Shown: one piece after another, positions 46,601 to 53,788 of the stretch | Numbering within the stretch: the first letter of the stretch is position 1 | How the letters are laid out: each line of letters opens with the position of its first letter | Source: Rhizobium leguminosarum bv. trifolii WSM2297 | GTDB lineage: Bacteria > Pseudomonadota > Alphaproteobacteria > Rhizobiales > Rhizobiaceae | Reading direction: 5' to 3' | DNA length: 64,000 nt | NCBI RefSeq assembly: GCF_000271845.1 | Contig: NZ_JH719393.1 | Span: forward strand, 1,270,442-1,334,441 | The notes under the pieces: generated by a model | What the model saw: only the letters and a program-made list of their open reading frames with translations | Told to the model about the DNA's origin: nothing | The model's database searches: none | Made by a program: the position numbers and the translations under genes

Positions 46601-47129
46601 CCTTCAATTGCTGCGCGTTGGGCGACTGCAGGGCGTCGACGGCGGCCATCGCCTCGAGGCCGGCCCGGATTGAACGCTCGGCATGATCCTCGTAGGCCAT
46701 CGGCCATCCGAAATAGGCAAGCACGCCATCTCCGAGATATTTGGCGACGTAGCCCCCGAAGCGCGTGACGGCGCCGGCGACGCTCTCCTGATAGCGGCGG
46801 GTCAACTCGTGCATGTCTTCCGGGTCTAACTGCGCTGACAGCGCTGTCGACCCGACCAGGTCGCAGAACAGCACGCTAAGCAATCGCCGGTCAACCGCAG
46901 CTTCGGATACAGCAGTGGCCGAGGCAGGAGGCTGTTCGTCGGAACCTTGATGCGCAAGCCGGTCTATGGCAGCCAGAATAATCTTCCGATGCCCAAGCGA
47001 GACGCCGAGTTCCTGGAGGTCGGATTCGGCAAGATGAGGCAGCGCTCTCAGATCGACGTCATTCTCGATGAAGGCGTCGGCGTACTTGCCGAGACCGAGT
47101 TGACCTAGCCAATTCTCAATCGTCTGCAT
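43608..47129 (-). CDS. SAM-domain class III nucleotide cyclase fused to an ATPase and TPR module
   Basis: A 1173-residue multidomain signalling protein. Residues 1-62 are a SAM domain (IENWLGQLGLGKYADAFIEN). Residues about 82-255 are a class III adenylate/guanylate cyclase: metal-binding D90 (LFCDLVGST) and D134 (YLGDGVLAYFG), and transition-state residues N207 and R211 (NLAARL). About 275-560 is an AAA/STAND-type ATPase with P-loop GEAGIGKS (307-314) and Walker B-like VLMVFEDAHW. The rest (about 640-1173) is helical TPR-like repeat. Residues for cyclase activity look intact, so it probably makes cAMP in response to a ligand or partner bound by the repeats. Such proteins are numerous in rhizobia, and most have no known signal. 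Confidence 0.87.
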   Translation of the reverse strand: MQTIENWLGQLGLGKYADAFIENDVDLRALPHLAESDLQELGVSLGHRKIILAAIDRLAHQGSDEQPPASATAVSEAAVDRRLLSVLFCDLVGSTALSAQLDPEDMHELTRRYQESVAGAVTRFGGYVAKYLGDGVLAYFGWPMAYEDHAERSIRAGLEAMAAVDALQSPNAQQLKARIGIASGRVVVGDTDGSAKERASIAGDTPNLAARLQAAAAPGQIVVSDSTRRLAGQSFEINSLGTRELKGFTSPIALFEVLGQREVDSRFEAAHASGLSKFVGRVSEIGMLLDRWELAKAGQGQAVFLSGEAGIGKSRLVEAFEEQLQETQHELIRLQCSPYHVTSAFYPIVERLSRVASFSPADDRNTRVEKFLTLVRRYGENPSEVGAIYAELLSLDVGDEFRPPDLSAHQRKELLVRTLVNRLLRAARIAPVLMVFEDAHWMDPSTSEVLRELVSRLHGAAALVVVTHRPEWTAAWASGLAQATTLSVGRLTRQQMRELIKSMASDIPEQLAERIAERTDGVPLFVEELTRSVVESGKPSSLNAEIPDSLQGSLMTRLDHLATTAKEIAQIAAVIGREFDRGLLSKITGVDDRALEKALYQLESSQIVVEGGVLHDALVFRHALIQDAAYQSLLKRRRRHFHEKIARVLAEQYDDVAATQPELIAQHYGKAQRIELALPYWMKAGERALAQSANYEAVDHFQNALAIAEQLPEGPERQRDLLTAILKLGDALFAAGRMTDSLAKYRLAAPLARKAADTQAFVRAVIGLDGSKFLSSNSLAETVPLLEEALEMVEPADKSSRCQLLSRLARAYTYLSDSKNAAKCHGEGIELARRVGDKTALVELSALPFLTPAPVKSVSERNDRIARIDEIRRLAGEIDDDDVQSRALSVDAYVSTELGDRARADRAVDALDELGTKRQHLNVQFYARIARAMMAILDGRFAAAEELAEEALKLGMQTLGAAPEGVYGMQMFAIRREQSRLSEVAPVMKLLIEEHPEESTWLPGFALVAFDLGYRDAAQRRLSELARTRFALPLDGKRSASLSFLTEVAAGLGDADAAKTLYKLMLDYKEMTVTIGMATVCFGAASRYLGVLAAALGEFDKASEHFEHALEMNAAIGSRPWLAHTQADYADLLMKIGSRAAIKRAMLLSEDARSTAAELGMVRLQQRLKPTMH

Positions 47130-47282
47130 CGACGTTGATCCCGCTCCACCGTTCTCAAAAATACCACGAACGCCGGCATCGTACCACGCTGTGCGCAGGA
47201 GCTGTTCGTTTTGACGGGTATCGAGGAGGTCTAAACGCCGTGATCGTTGACCGGGCCGCGTCTTGATCCCATTTATGTGCGA

Positions 47283-47915
47283 ATGGCGAAAAACAAGAAG
47301 ACTGAAACTCCTGCGCTTGTGGAAACGTGGACGCTACCGCCCGCGGCCACTCTAGGCTCTTCGGTGCGCGCCAAGGGAATCCTCTTGGAAATCCGTGCGC
47401 GCCTCCCGTCGTCCCTGCGAAAATCGCTCGACATCAGCGGGAGGGTTTTCACGCTGACAATGCCTGAAAGCATGAGGAATGAGTTTCGTCATGCCTCGGC
47501 GGTAATTGCGAAATCGCTCGAAGGCATCGAAAGCCTGCCGGTCATCCCGCGCGAAATCGAGGACATCCTCACGATCTCAACGACCGAGAGACGCCGCTGG
47601 CTGGAGGACGGCCGCCTGCCCAGCGCCGGGACGCGAACGGTAAAGCTTCGCGGCCGCGCCAGGCAGATCACCTTCCATGTCTTCGAACCACGGATGGTCG
47701 AGGACCTGCTCGACCGGGGCGCTGTCGAAGAGTGGCGTGAGAAGGACACCGCGGCCGCCACGGAGAATAGGCGGAGGGCGGCCTACAAGGCAAAGCTGAC
47801 GCGTTCACTGAAGAAGGACCGTAAGACGACTGCGGCATCGCCAGACCTCGCCGAAGAAGCCTCCGCGAAGCTACGGGGTTGGGAAGAGTTTGGGCGGGAC
47901 GGGCTGCTCCGCTAG
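47283..47915 (+). CDS. Hypothetical protein
   Basis: A 210-residue, basic, soluble protein beginning MAKNKKTETPALVETWTLPP. It has TISTTERRRWLEDGRLPSAG followed by RTVKLRGRARQITFHVFEPR in the middle, which resembles a short helix-turn-helix-plus-wing arrangement, and a lysine-rich helical tail. I do not recognise a named family. The start is uncertain: the ATG at 47283 has no strong ribosome binding site, and a TTG 12 codons upstream is the frame limit. It is divergent from the large cyclase gene with about 150 bp between. Confidence 0.65.
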   Translation: MAKNKKTETPALVETWTLPPAATLGSSVRAKGILLEIRARLPSSLRKSLDISGRVFTLTMPESMRNEFRHASAVIAKSLEGIESLPVIPREIEDILTISTTERRRWLEDGRLPSAGTRTVKLRGRARQITFHVFEPRMVEDLLDRGAVEEWREKDTAAATENRRRAAYKAKLTRSLKKDRKTTAASPDLAEEASAKLRGWEEFGRDGLLR

Positions 47916-47956
47916 GTCTGGGCGAGACCTGATACCGTCCCGCGGCGAATTTGCGT

Positions 47957-48862
47957 CTATCGCTTCCGCATCACGTTGACGACGAGCACGCCGAGGATCG
48001 CCATAACGCCGCCGACAGCACCGAGCACCGTCGGCGTTTCGCCCAGCCAGACGAATCCGATCAGCGTTGCGACCGGCGGGACGCCATAGAGGAAATTCGA
48101 AGCGCGGGCGGCCGACAGCCGCTTCAATGCGATCGCCCAGGTGAGATAGCCGATCGCCGTCGGGAAGATGACGAGATAGGCGACACCCCAGTTCACTTCA
48201 GCCGGTGCGGCGGCCAGCGCCAGGATCGTCGCGGGAACGGCCGGAAACAGCGGCACGGAACCGATCAGCAGGATCCAGGCGGTGACGGCCAGTGCGGGCA
48301 GCCGCCCGAGCAGCGGCTTCTGCAGCACGCTGGCGATCGCCGAGCAGAGCGCTGCACCAAGGATCATCACGGCGTTCGGATCGAGCTTGAAGCCGTCATC
48401 CGAGGCAACCGCGATCAGCGCCACGCCGCCGAAGGAAACCGCAGTGCCCGCCCAGCCCCAGCGACCGAAGCGCTCGCCGAGCGCGAACGTCGCGATGAGA
48501 GCGGTGAAGACCGGCATGGTGTTGATGATGAAGCTCGCCGGCCCCGCCGCAACAGTCTGCTCGCCGGTGTTTAGCAGAACCGCATAGGCGGCGATGAAGA
48601 GCACGGCGGCAATGGAAAGGCGGACGAAATCGCGTTTTTCCGGCATCGGCCGGTAGATGGCGAGATAGATCAGCGCAATGGCGCCGGCTGCCACATAACG
48701 CGCCGTCGCTAGTTCGATCGGCGTCAGCGGTCCGAGACAGATGCGGATCACCACGAAGGAGGACGCCCAGAAGAGGATGGTGACGACGATCGCCGCAAAG
48801 GCCACCAGGTCGAACTTGCCTTGCTCTTTCGCCGAAATCGGTGCGCTTGCAGCCATGCTCAT
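47957..48862 (-). CDS. EamA/DMT-family exporter
   Basis: A 301-residue membrane protein with ten helices in two EamA repeats. The first repeat includes FWASSFVVIRICLGPLTPIE followed by LATARYVAAGAIALIYLAIY, and the second includes LTAWILLIGSVPLFPAVPAT-like and AIGYLTWAIALKRLSAARAS segments. These transporters export amino acids or other metabolites. GGAGGCGAAA precedes the ATG at 48860-48862; a longer frame adds 20 hydrophilic residues. It is divergent from a LysR gene (84 bp between starts), the usual arrangement for a regulator and its target. Confidence 0.85.
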   Translation of the reverse strand: MSMAASAPISAKEQGKFDLVAFAAIVVTILFWASSFVVIRICLGPLTPIELATARYVAAGAIALIYLAIYRPMPEKRDFVRLSIAAVLFIAAYAVLLNTGEQTVAAGPASFIINTMPVFTALIATFALGERFGRWGWAGTAVSFGGVALIAVASDDGFKLDPNAVMILGAALCSAIASVLQKPLLGRLPALAVTAWILLIGSVPLFPAVPATILALAAAPAEVNWGVAYLVIFPTAIGYLTWAIALKRLSAARASNFLYGVPPVATLIGFVWLGETPTVLGAVGGVMAILGVLVVNVMRKR

Positions 48863-48946
48863 TTTCGCCTCCATATGTGCCTGCGCCAATGGATAGGCCT
48901 TCGATGCGTGCTTGAAAAGCATCGCAATCGATGATCAAATGTGCCT

Positions 48947-49876
48947 ATGGTTCACAGCTCACCGGTTCTGCCGCCCCTAGACACGCTCGAGACCTTTGCC
49001 CGCGCCGCCCGGCTCGGCTCGTTTTCTGCCGCGGCCGAGGAAAGCGGCATCACCCATGGCGCGGTGTCGCGGCAGGTGTCGCGCCTCGAGCGCTGGATGG
49101 GTGTGCGCCTGTTTGCCCGCGAGCCCCGCGGCGTTCGCCTGACGCCGGAGGGCATGCGGTTTTTCGCGCGGGCGGAGGAAGCGCTTGCCCTGCTCGGCAA
49201 TAGCGGCGAGCGCTGGCTGCCTCGTCGCAACAAGGCGGTGGTGCGTCTTTCGGTAACGCCCTCCGTCGCCTCGTTGTGGCTGTTTCAACGTCTGCCGAAG
49301 CTCGAAGGGAACGAGTTGCATGTCGAACTGACGCTCGAACACCGGCTGGCGGATTTCGGCGAAGGCACGGACCTTGCCATCCGCTGCGGCAAGGGGCCGT
49401 GGGCCGGCGTGCGCGCCCTGCCGCTCTGGCAGGAGAAGTCGTTTCCGATCGCCGCCCCGGTGTTGGCGGAACGGCTCGGCCAGCGTTCCGACGCTCTTTC
49501 GCTGCTCGATCTGCCGATCCTCCACGATTCGAATATCGAAGGCTGGCGCCGCTGGCTTTCCCGCGAGGGCGTCGACTATATTCCGCGTGGCCAGGACCGG
49601 CGCTTCGAGGACTATAATCTGGTGATCGATGCCTGCGCGCAAGGGCTCGGCATTGCGCTCGCCCGGCCGCCGTTATCGGATGCAGCGTTGGCGACCGGGC
49701 GCGTTGTTGCCGTGTCGGAGCGCACACTCGACTATCATGTGGCCTTTCATCTGATCCGGCCGGACGATGCGCTGAGAAGCCCGGCCATCGAATTTGCCGG
49801 CCGCTTCCTGCGCGAGGCCGGCCATGACGAGGCGACGATTGCCGCCTTTACGGCGCCCGGCCGCGCGAAAGCGTAA
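48947..49876 (+). CDS. LysR-family regulator (GcvA-like)
   Basis: A 309-residue regulator. The N-terminal winged helix reads PLDTLETFARAARLGSFSAA followed by ITHGAVSRQVSRLERWMGVR, and the substrate-binding half contains DFGEGTDLAIRCGKGPWAGV and DACAQGLGIALARPPL, both common in GcvA-like members. ATG at 48947 was chosen over a GTG two codons earlier. It most likely controls the divergent EamA exporter and itself. Effector unknown. Confidence 0.85.
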   Translation: MVHSSPVLPPLDTLETFARAARLGSFSAAAEESGITHGAVSRQVSRLERWMGVRLFAREPRGVRLTPEGMRFFARAEEALALLGNSGERWLPRRNKAVVRLSVTPSVASLWLFQRLPKLEGNELHVELTLEHRLADFGEGTDLAIRCGKGPWAGVRALPLWQEKSFPIAAPVLAERLGQRSDALSLLDLPILHDSNIEGWRRWLSREGVDYIPRGQDRRFEDYNLVIDACAQGLGIALARPPLSDAALATGRVVAVSERTLDYHVAFHLIRPDDALRSPAIEFAGRFLREAGHDEATIAAFTAPGRAKA

Positions 49877-49905
49877 GCCACATGCGGGGCGGCATTCGCT
49901 GCTCG

Positions 49906-50376
49906 CTACTCGGTTGGAAACTGCAGGCGCATTTCCTTCGCCAATTCGAAACCGACGGTCCGATAGACTGGTTCGCCGGCATCCGAGGCATGGAGGACAG
50001 CGGTGGTGCAGCCGATCGATTTCAGATAGTCGGCCGCCTTGCTGGTCAGCGCCTGCGCGATGCCGCGCCGGCGGAAGGCGTCCGCAACATAGACGGACCA
50101 GATGTAACCGTGCAGCCGCTGTTCTTCCCGGATGATTTCGGGAAACGGCGATTGGTGCAGCTGGCAGGATACGGAACCGGCGATTTCACCCTCGACGACG
50201 GCAAGGAACGTGGCCAGGCGGCGCTCTGCGCGGCCGCTTCTGATGAAAGACAATATCCGCGTGGCCGCATCCGGCCGGTAGTGCTCCGGTGGCGTGCCGT
50301 AGCTGTCCCAGATCTTCAAATAGTGCCCCACCAGGACTTCGTCCTCGCCGGGCGTTGCCATGCGAATATCCATCAT
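49906..50376 (-). CDS. GNAT-family N-acetyltransferase
   Basis: A 156-residue enzyme of the GNAT fold: MDIRMATPGEDEVLVGHYLK at the start, LATFLAVVEGEIAGSVSCQL as the central strand, and the acetyl-CoA-binding IWSVYVADAFRRRGIAQALT (V-x-x-x-x-R-R-R-G-x-A pattern), then GCTTAVLHASDAGEPVYRTVGFE. It would transfer an acetyl group to an amine of unknown identity. The start lies at the tandem ATG 50371-50376; the longer upstream frame has no coding character. It is convergent with the LysR gene. Confidence 0.82.
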   Translation of the reverse strand: MMDIRMATPGEDEVLVGHYLKIWDSYGTPPEHYRPDAATRILSFIRSGRAERRLATFLAVVEGEIAGSVSCQLHQSPFPEIIREEQRLHGYIWSVYVADAFRRRGIAQALTSKAADYLKSIGCTTAVLHASDAGEPVYRTVGFELAKEMRLQFPTE

Positions 50377-50549
50377 CTCAATCCGGCTTGGAGCAGCCAA
50401 AAACGCTCGGCGTTTTGCGTAAGACAAACAGATAGAGCATTTCGATGACTTGAATAAAGCAAAATGCTCTCGGTATGAAAGGTGAGAAATCGAACCTCGG
50501 AGGAGGTGACGCCCCCGCCGCGGCGCGGCAGGGAGCGTCAAAAGATAGA

Positions 50550-51071
50550 TCAATTCGCTGACGTCAGCGTCATCGATGCGCTGCCGGCGGCAACATTGAG
50601 GCCGAGCTGGCCGGTCAGGCTGACCGTCTGCAGATGAATCGAGCCCGAGGTACCGCCGACCAAAAGATTGGCGCCGACGCCGGCGCCCAGTGTCGCTTCG
50701 GCGGTGGCGCCGACATAAAGGCCGGCGAGCGATCCGCGATGATAACCGGCCGTCGGCGCAAACACGGCCCAGATCAGCCGGCTGCGCGTGGTGAAACCGA
50801 GATCGATGCCGAGTTTTCTCACTTCGCCGGTATAACGATCCGTGAGCTCGTTGCCGACGGTCGACTGGAAGATGCAATCGGCCTCCTTGGAGGAACCGAG
50901 CACATAACCCGTGCCGCCGCCGATATCGCAGGTGAGGTAACCGATCTTCACGCCGTTGCGCAGGTCCGGTTCTTCATAGGTCCTGGTGACCGGGTCGGCG
51001 GCGTTGACCGCCGCCGCGCCGATGAGGCTCAACGATACCGCGGCAAACGCCGTCGCAAAAGTCTTATTCAT
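50550..51071 (-). CDS. DUF992 secreted protein
   Basis: A 173-residue exported protein. The signal peptide is at residues 1-24 (MNKTFATAFAAVSLSLIGAAAVNA). The mature part has VKIGYLTCDIGGGTGYVLGS, SSKEADCIFQSTVGNELTDR, YTGEVRKLGIDLGFTTRSRL and YVGATAEATLGAGVGANLLV, the DUF992 pattern with two conserved cysteines. The family is of unknown function and abundant in Rhizobiales envelopes. GAGAAGGAG precedes the ATG at 51069-51071, chosen over an in-frame ATG 11 codons earlier. Confidence 0.85.
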   Translation of the reverse strand: MNKTFATAFAAVSLSLIGAAAVNAADPVTRTYEEPDLRNGVKIGYLTCDIGGGTGYVLGSSKEADCIFQSTVGNELTDRYTGEVRKLGIDLGFTTRSRLIWAVFAPTAGYHRGSLAGLYVGATAEATLGAGVGANLLVGGTSGSIHLQTVSLTGQLGLNVAAGSASMTLTSAN

Positions 51072-51652
51072 AAGTGTCTCCTTCTCAAATCGTGACGGGA
51101 GCAAAATACCCGGCTACTCGCCACCAGATTCGGCTACAGATAACCGGCGGAACCGCAAAACGATCCGGAACCGGCATCCTTTTCGCATCGCCTGTCGAAG
51201 TGCCATGGGAGGGCACAAGCGACAAACATGCCTACGGTTCAGCCCCATTGGGACATTTCGAAGGCACTAATTCACGTCATCCGGTTATTTCATGATGTTG
51301 TCAGGAATGGTTGCCGGAAAGGCACGCTTGCGATGGGCCTCGTCTTTCCGACCAGATTGCGAGCGCCCTGTTGCCCATTGCGATCGATGGCCGCGCAGGT
51401 TGCCATCCGGTGTCTATAGCTGTACTATTTGGAAATATTCTCCCTGCTAGACTGTAACGGCGGGAGAAATGGCATGACTGCTTTGCACTGCCACAGAATG
51501 TCCGGTTGCTTTCCGGAATTCTCCTTCTGTTCGAACAGAAATAAAGTCTGAATTCCAGAGATATAATCAGGCGATATTTTCGCAGGGACCGAACAATCGT
51601 ACACCCACCGATCTCTATTGCAGATGGCGGGTATATTTATCGGGAGGGAAAC
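51072..51652. other. 581-bp intergenic stretch with a palindrome and a possible promoter
   Basis: No gene is supported. A perfect 16-bp palindrome lies at 51525-51540 and a TATAAT hexamer at 51562-51567, about 86 bases before the glycine-zipper lipoprotein gene; I see no matching -35. The rest, including 51228-51419, holds only short frames without family resemblance. Confidence 0.4.
51525..51540. promoter_or_regulatory. Perfect 16-bp palindrome TTCTGTTCGAACAGAA
   Basis: The 16 bases are identical to their reverse complement. It sits 22 bases before a TATAAT hexamer and about 113 bases before the lipoprotein gene. The GTTCGAAC core recalls some repressor sites, but it lacks the spacing of the alphaproteobacterial LexA box. 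A dimeric regulator site is likely; the regulator is unknown. Confidence 0.45.
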
Positions 51653-51901
51653 ATGCGCATACGCACGACAAACATCATGCTGGCGGGATGCCTTGCCGTC
51701 TCCGGCTGCCAGTCCGGACCGACATCACAGGCGGTCTCGGATCACAATTCCGAATTCGGCTGCATTGCGGGAACCGTCGGCGGCGCGATTGTCGGCGGCC
51801 TGATCGGCAGTACGATCGGGGCTGGAACCGGGCAGGTGCTTGCGATCGGCGCCGGCATAGGCGGCGGCGGTTTCGTCGGCAATCGTCTGGCTTGCCGATA
51901 A
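51653..51901 (+). CDS. Glycine-zipper lipoprotein
   Basis: An 82-residue outer-membrane-type lipoprotein. The lipobox is LAVSGC with the modified cysteine at 19 after a short hydrophobic signal (MRIRTTNIMLAGCLAVSGCQ). The mature part has a glycine-zipper stretch (GTVGGAIVGGLIGSTIGAGT) followed by a second glycine-rich helix. Such proteins form oligomeric membrane-inserted assemblies or anchor envelope complexes. GGGAGGGAAAC precedes the ATG. It is 33 bases upstream of the EF-hand gene in the same direction. Confidence 0.78.
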   Translation: MRIRTTNIMLAGCLAVSGCQSGPTSQAVSDHNSEFGCIAGTVGGAIVGGLIGSTIGAGTGQVLAIGAGIGGGGFVGNRLACR

Positions 51902-51934
51902 TTGGGGCCGATAATGGGGGAAGGATATCAAGCG

Positions 51935-52291
51935 ATGAAAACCCTGGCTTTCGCGACGACACTCATCCTGTGCCAATGCCTTGGGGCAGCAGCACAACAA
52001 CAGCAGCCCGGATCGATGTATCAGGGCCAGATGGACCGACTCGACGGCAATGCCAGCAAGACGGTCGATCGCTCCGAATACGAAACCTTCATGGGCACGG
52101 CGTTCGGAAGCCTCGACAAGAACAAGGACGGCAGCCTGCAGTCCGATGAGACGGTTCAGATCCTGACAGTCGAGCAATTCACTTTGACCGACACCAACCA
52201 CAATGGCGGCATCAGCCGAAGCGAATTCATGCAGCGGGTCATGGCGGATTTCGCCACAGCCGACCATGACCGTAACGGAAACCTCCAGTGA
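51935..52291 (+). CDS. EF-hand calcium-binding secreted protein
   Basis: A 118-residue protein with a signal peptide (residues 1-20, MKTLAFATTLILCQCLGAAA). Three calcium-binding loops are visible: DKNKDGSLQSDE and DTNHNGGISRSE have the canonical D-x-N/D-x-D/N-G spacing, and DHDRNGNLQ at the end is a loop cut short by the stop. The earlier DGNASKTVDRSE is a degenerate loop. It would bind calcium in the periplasm. GGAAGG precedes the ATG at 51935. A perfect terminator follows 32 bases after the stop. Confidence 0.82.
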   Translation: MKTLAFATTLILCQCLGAAAQQQQPGSMYQGQMDRLDGNASKTVDRSEYETFMGTAFGSLDKNKDGSLQSDETVQILTVEQFTLTDTNHNGGISRSEFMQRVMADFATADHDRNGNLQ

Positions 52292-52322
52292 GAACGGCGG
52301 CAAAACGGATGCGGCAATAAAG

Positions 52323-52353
52323 AAAAACCCGGCGATGTGTTCGCCGGGTTTTT
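52323..52353. terminator. Strong bidirectional intrinsic terminator
   Basis: AAAAACCCGGCGA (52323-52335) and TCGCCGGGTTTTT (52341-52353) form a perfect 13-bp stem with a five-base loop, ending in a T run on either strand. It serves the EF-hand gene on the plus strand and the DUF1328 gene on the minus strand. Confidence 0.92.
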
Positions 52354-52371
52354 ATACTTATTCTATTCGCA

Positions 52372-52536
52372 CTATACTCTGCGCATAAAGCGCATAACGA
52401 GCGATACGACGAACAGCACCAGGAAAATGAAGAACAGAACCTGGGCAATAGAAGCTGAAGCCCCTGCTATACCGCCAAATCCGAGGACGCCGGCTATCAA
52501 GGCCACAACGAGAAACACCAGAGCGTAATAAAGCAT
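52372..52536 (-). CDS. DUF1328 (YtjA-like) small membrane protein
   Basis: A 54-residue membrane protein: [20 protein letters not shown], then [20 protein letters not shown], then a second hydrophobic stretch ending MRFMRRV. This is the complete DUF1328 family pattern, with the GFGGIAG turn between two helices. Function unknown; in rhizobia it often appears among stress-induced genes. GGAGATTGCG precedes the ATG at 52534-52536. The minus-strand terminator at 52323-52353 follows its stop. Confidence 0.88.
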   Translation of the reverse strand: MLYYALVFLVVALIAGVLGFGGIAGASASIAQVLFFIFLVLFVVSLVMRFMRRV

Positions 52537-52636
52537 CGCAATCTCCTTTTACGTTGCTGCGGAGATAACGGAGGTCGCCCCATTTGGTTCCCTGTCCCTC
52601 TCAGGGCCGGCGCATGCAACGTCGCATCGGCCCGGT

Positions 52637-53164
52637 TCAGCCAAAATGGAAGGCGCCGCTGACCATCCGGTCACCTTCGTTCGGCTCGGGAGGCTCGGCG
52701 GCCTCGAGATAGGCCTTGAGCGGCCCGGTCAGGACGAACCAGATGCTTGCCCCCAGCATGAAACAGGCCCCCGCCGGATCGTCGATGCGGGCGATGAAGG
52801 GAAGGCAGGCAGAGCAAAACAGGACGATGATCCGCACCGACCACTCCGCCTCACGTTTGGCGATGGCGCGGGCTCTCAACGACTTGTATTCCCGGGCGCC
52901 GTAGCCGCCTCCGCTCGCCCTCATCACCGAAAGCAGTTTTCGCGCGGAGGGCAGCGCCAGCATGACCAGCGCGGCAACACCGAGGGCAAAAGGTTTGCCG
53001 GCCAGGACCTGTCCGCTCGCGATCAGGAGAAACGAGAGCACGACGAGATTCCAAGTCGGCTCCAGCAGCTCCGGCGGTTGCCGCGTGCGAAGATGCCAGC
53101 TCCGCAGCAAGCCCGCCGCGCCGTGCAGTAGCGGCTGATCGATATAGCGATTGATCCAGTCCAT
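52637..53164 (-). CDS. Hypothetical membrane protein
   Basis: A 175-residue protein with about four hydrophobic segments (WNLVVLSFLLIASGQVLAG, FALGVAALVMLALP, VRIIVLFCSACLPFIARI, GACFMLGASIWFVLTGPL) separated by a charged loop (REYKSLRARAIAKREAEW). The N-terminus MDWINRYIDQPLLHGAAGLL resembles rhizobial hypothetical proteins. The ATG at 53162-53164 was chosen; frames extend to ATG codons at 53224 and 53227 which would add basic residues. Function unknown. Confidence 0.62.
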   Translation of the reverse strand: MDWINRYIDQPLLHGAAGLLRSWHLRTRQPPELLEPTWNLVVLSFLLIASGQVLAGKPFALGVAALVMLALPSARKLLSVMRASGGGYGAREYKSLRARAIAKREAEWSVRIIVLFCSACLPFIARIDDPAGACFMLGASIWFVLTGPLKAYLEAAEPPEPNEGDRMVSGAFHFG

Positions 53165-53296
53165 GCTGATGCGCCCGTCCCCGATTGCATGAAGAGGGCT
53201 CCGAACACCACGGAATTTGGTCATCATCGTGGCAATAGCCGCCGAATTCGCTCTTCACGTGAAGGAAGCGGCTTGCCAAGGTCTTCGATGCAACAT

Positions 53297-53689
53297 TTAG
53301 CGCAGTTCCTGTGCGACCTCCCAGACGTGGCCGGACGGATCCGCAAAGGCCGCCGTGCGGCGGCCCCATGCACGATCGATCGGCCCGTTGAGCAGCGTCA
53401 CGCCAAGCCTGCGCAGCTCGGCGCAGACCGCATCGACATCGTCGACCTTGACCGTCAGCAGCACGCGACTGCCCGAGCCGAATGCCGCCACCGGCGAGGG
53501 CTCGACCAGCTGCGGCGCTTCGGTCCCCCGGAGCAAATTGACCATCGTTCCCGAAAATTTCAGCACCGAGCAGACGTCGTCCTTATAGACGACATCGGCG
53601 GCAAAGACCTTTTGGTAAAACGCCCTGGCCTCGTCGATGTCGTCGACGAACAGAGTGATGACTTCGATCCTATCCAGCAGCATGACCAT
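53297..53689 (-). CDS. VOC family (glyoxalase-like) protein
   Basis: A 130-residue protein with the VOC fold: DRIEVITLFVDDIDEARAFYQKVFAADVVY in the first half, and AVCAELRRLGVTLLNGPIDRAWGRRTAAFADPSGHVWEVAQEL in the second. The ADPSGHVWE segment carries the metal-binding glutamate. Substrate unknown. GGAGGAGAA precedes the ATG at 53687-53689; another ATG two codons later is possible. Confidence 0.82.
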   Translation of the reverse strand: MVMLLDRIEVITLFVDDIDEARAFYQKVFAADVVYKDDVCSVLKFSGTMVNLLRGTEAPQLVEPSPVAAFGSGSRVLLTVKVDDVDAVCAELRRLGVTLLNGPIDRAWGRRTAAFADPSGHVWEVAQELR

Positions 53690-53788
53690 TTCTCCTCCGC
53701 TGCTCCGACTGTCCAACCGATATCGTTGGCCGGCTCATTGCTGGTCGCTTCGGCGCCGAGGGTTTCGACATGCCGCATAAAAATAATG

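Noticed and set aside
50377..50877. Long N-terminal extension of the GNAT frame
   Set aside because: The extension is basic, repetitive and without family support, overlaps a region with no coding character, and the acetyltransferase fold starts at the tandem ATG near 50376.
51525..51540. LexA (SOS) box reading of the 16-bp palindrome
   Set aside because: The alphaproteobacterial LexA site is a GTTC-N7-GTTC direct repeat; the palindrome has adjacent GTTC/GAAC without that spacing.
52239..52448. A 69-codon minus-strand frame rich in cysteine and serine
   Set aside because: It crosses the perfect terminator at 52323-52353 and shadows the DUF1328 gene.
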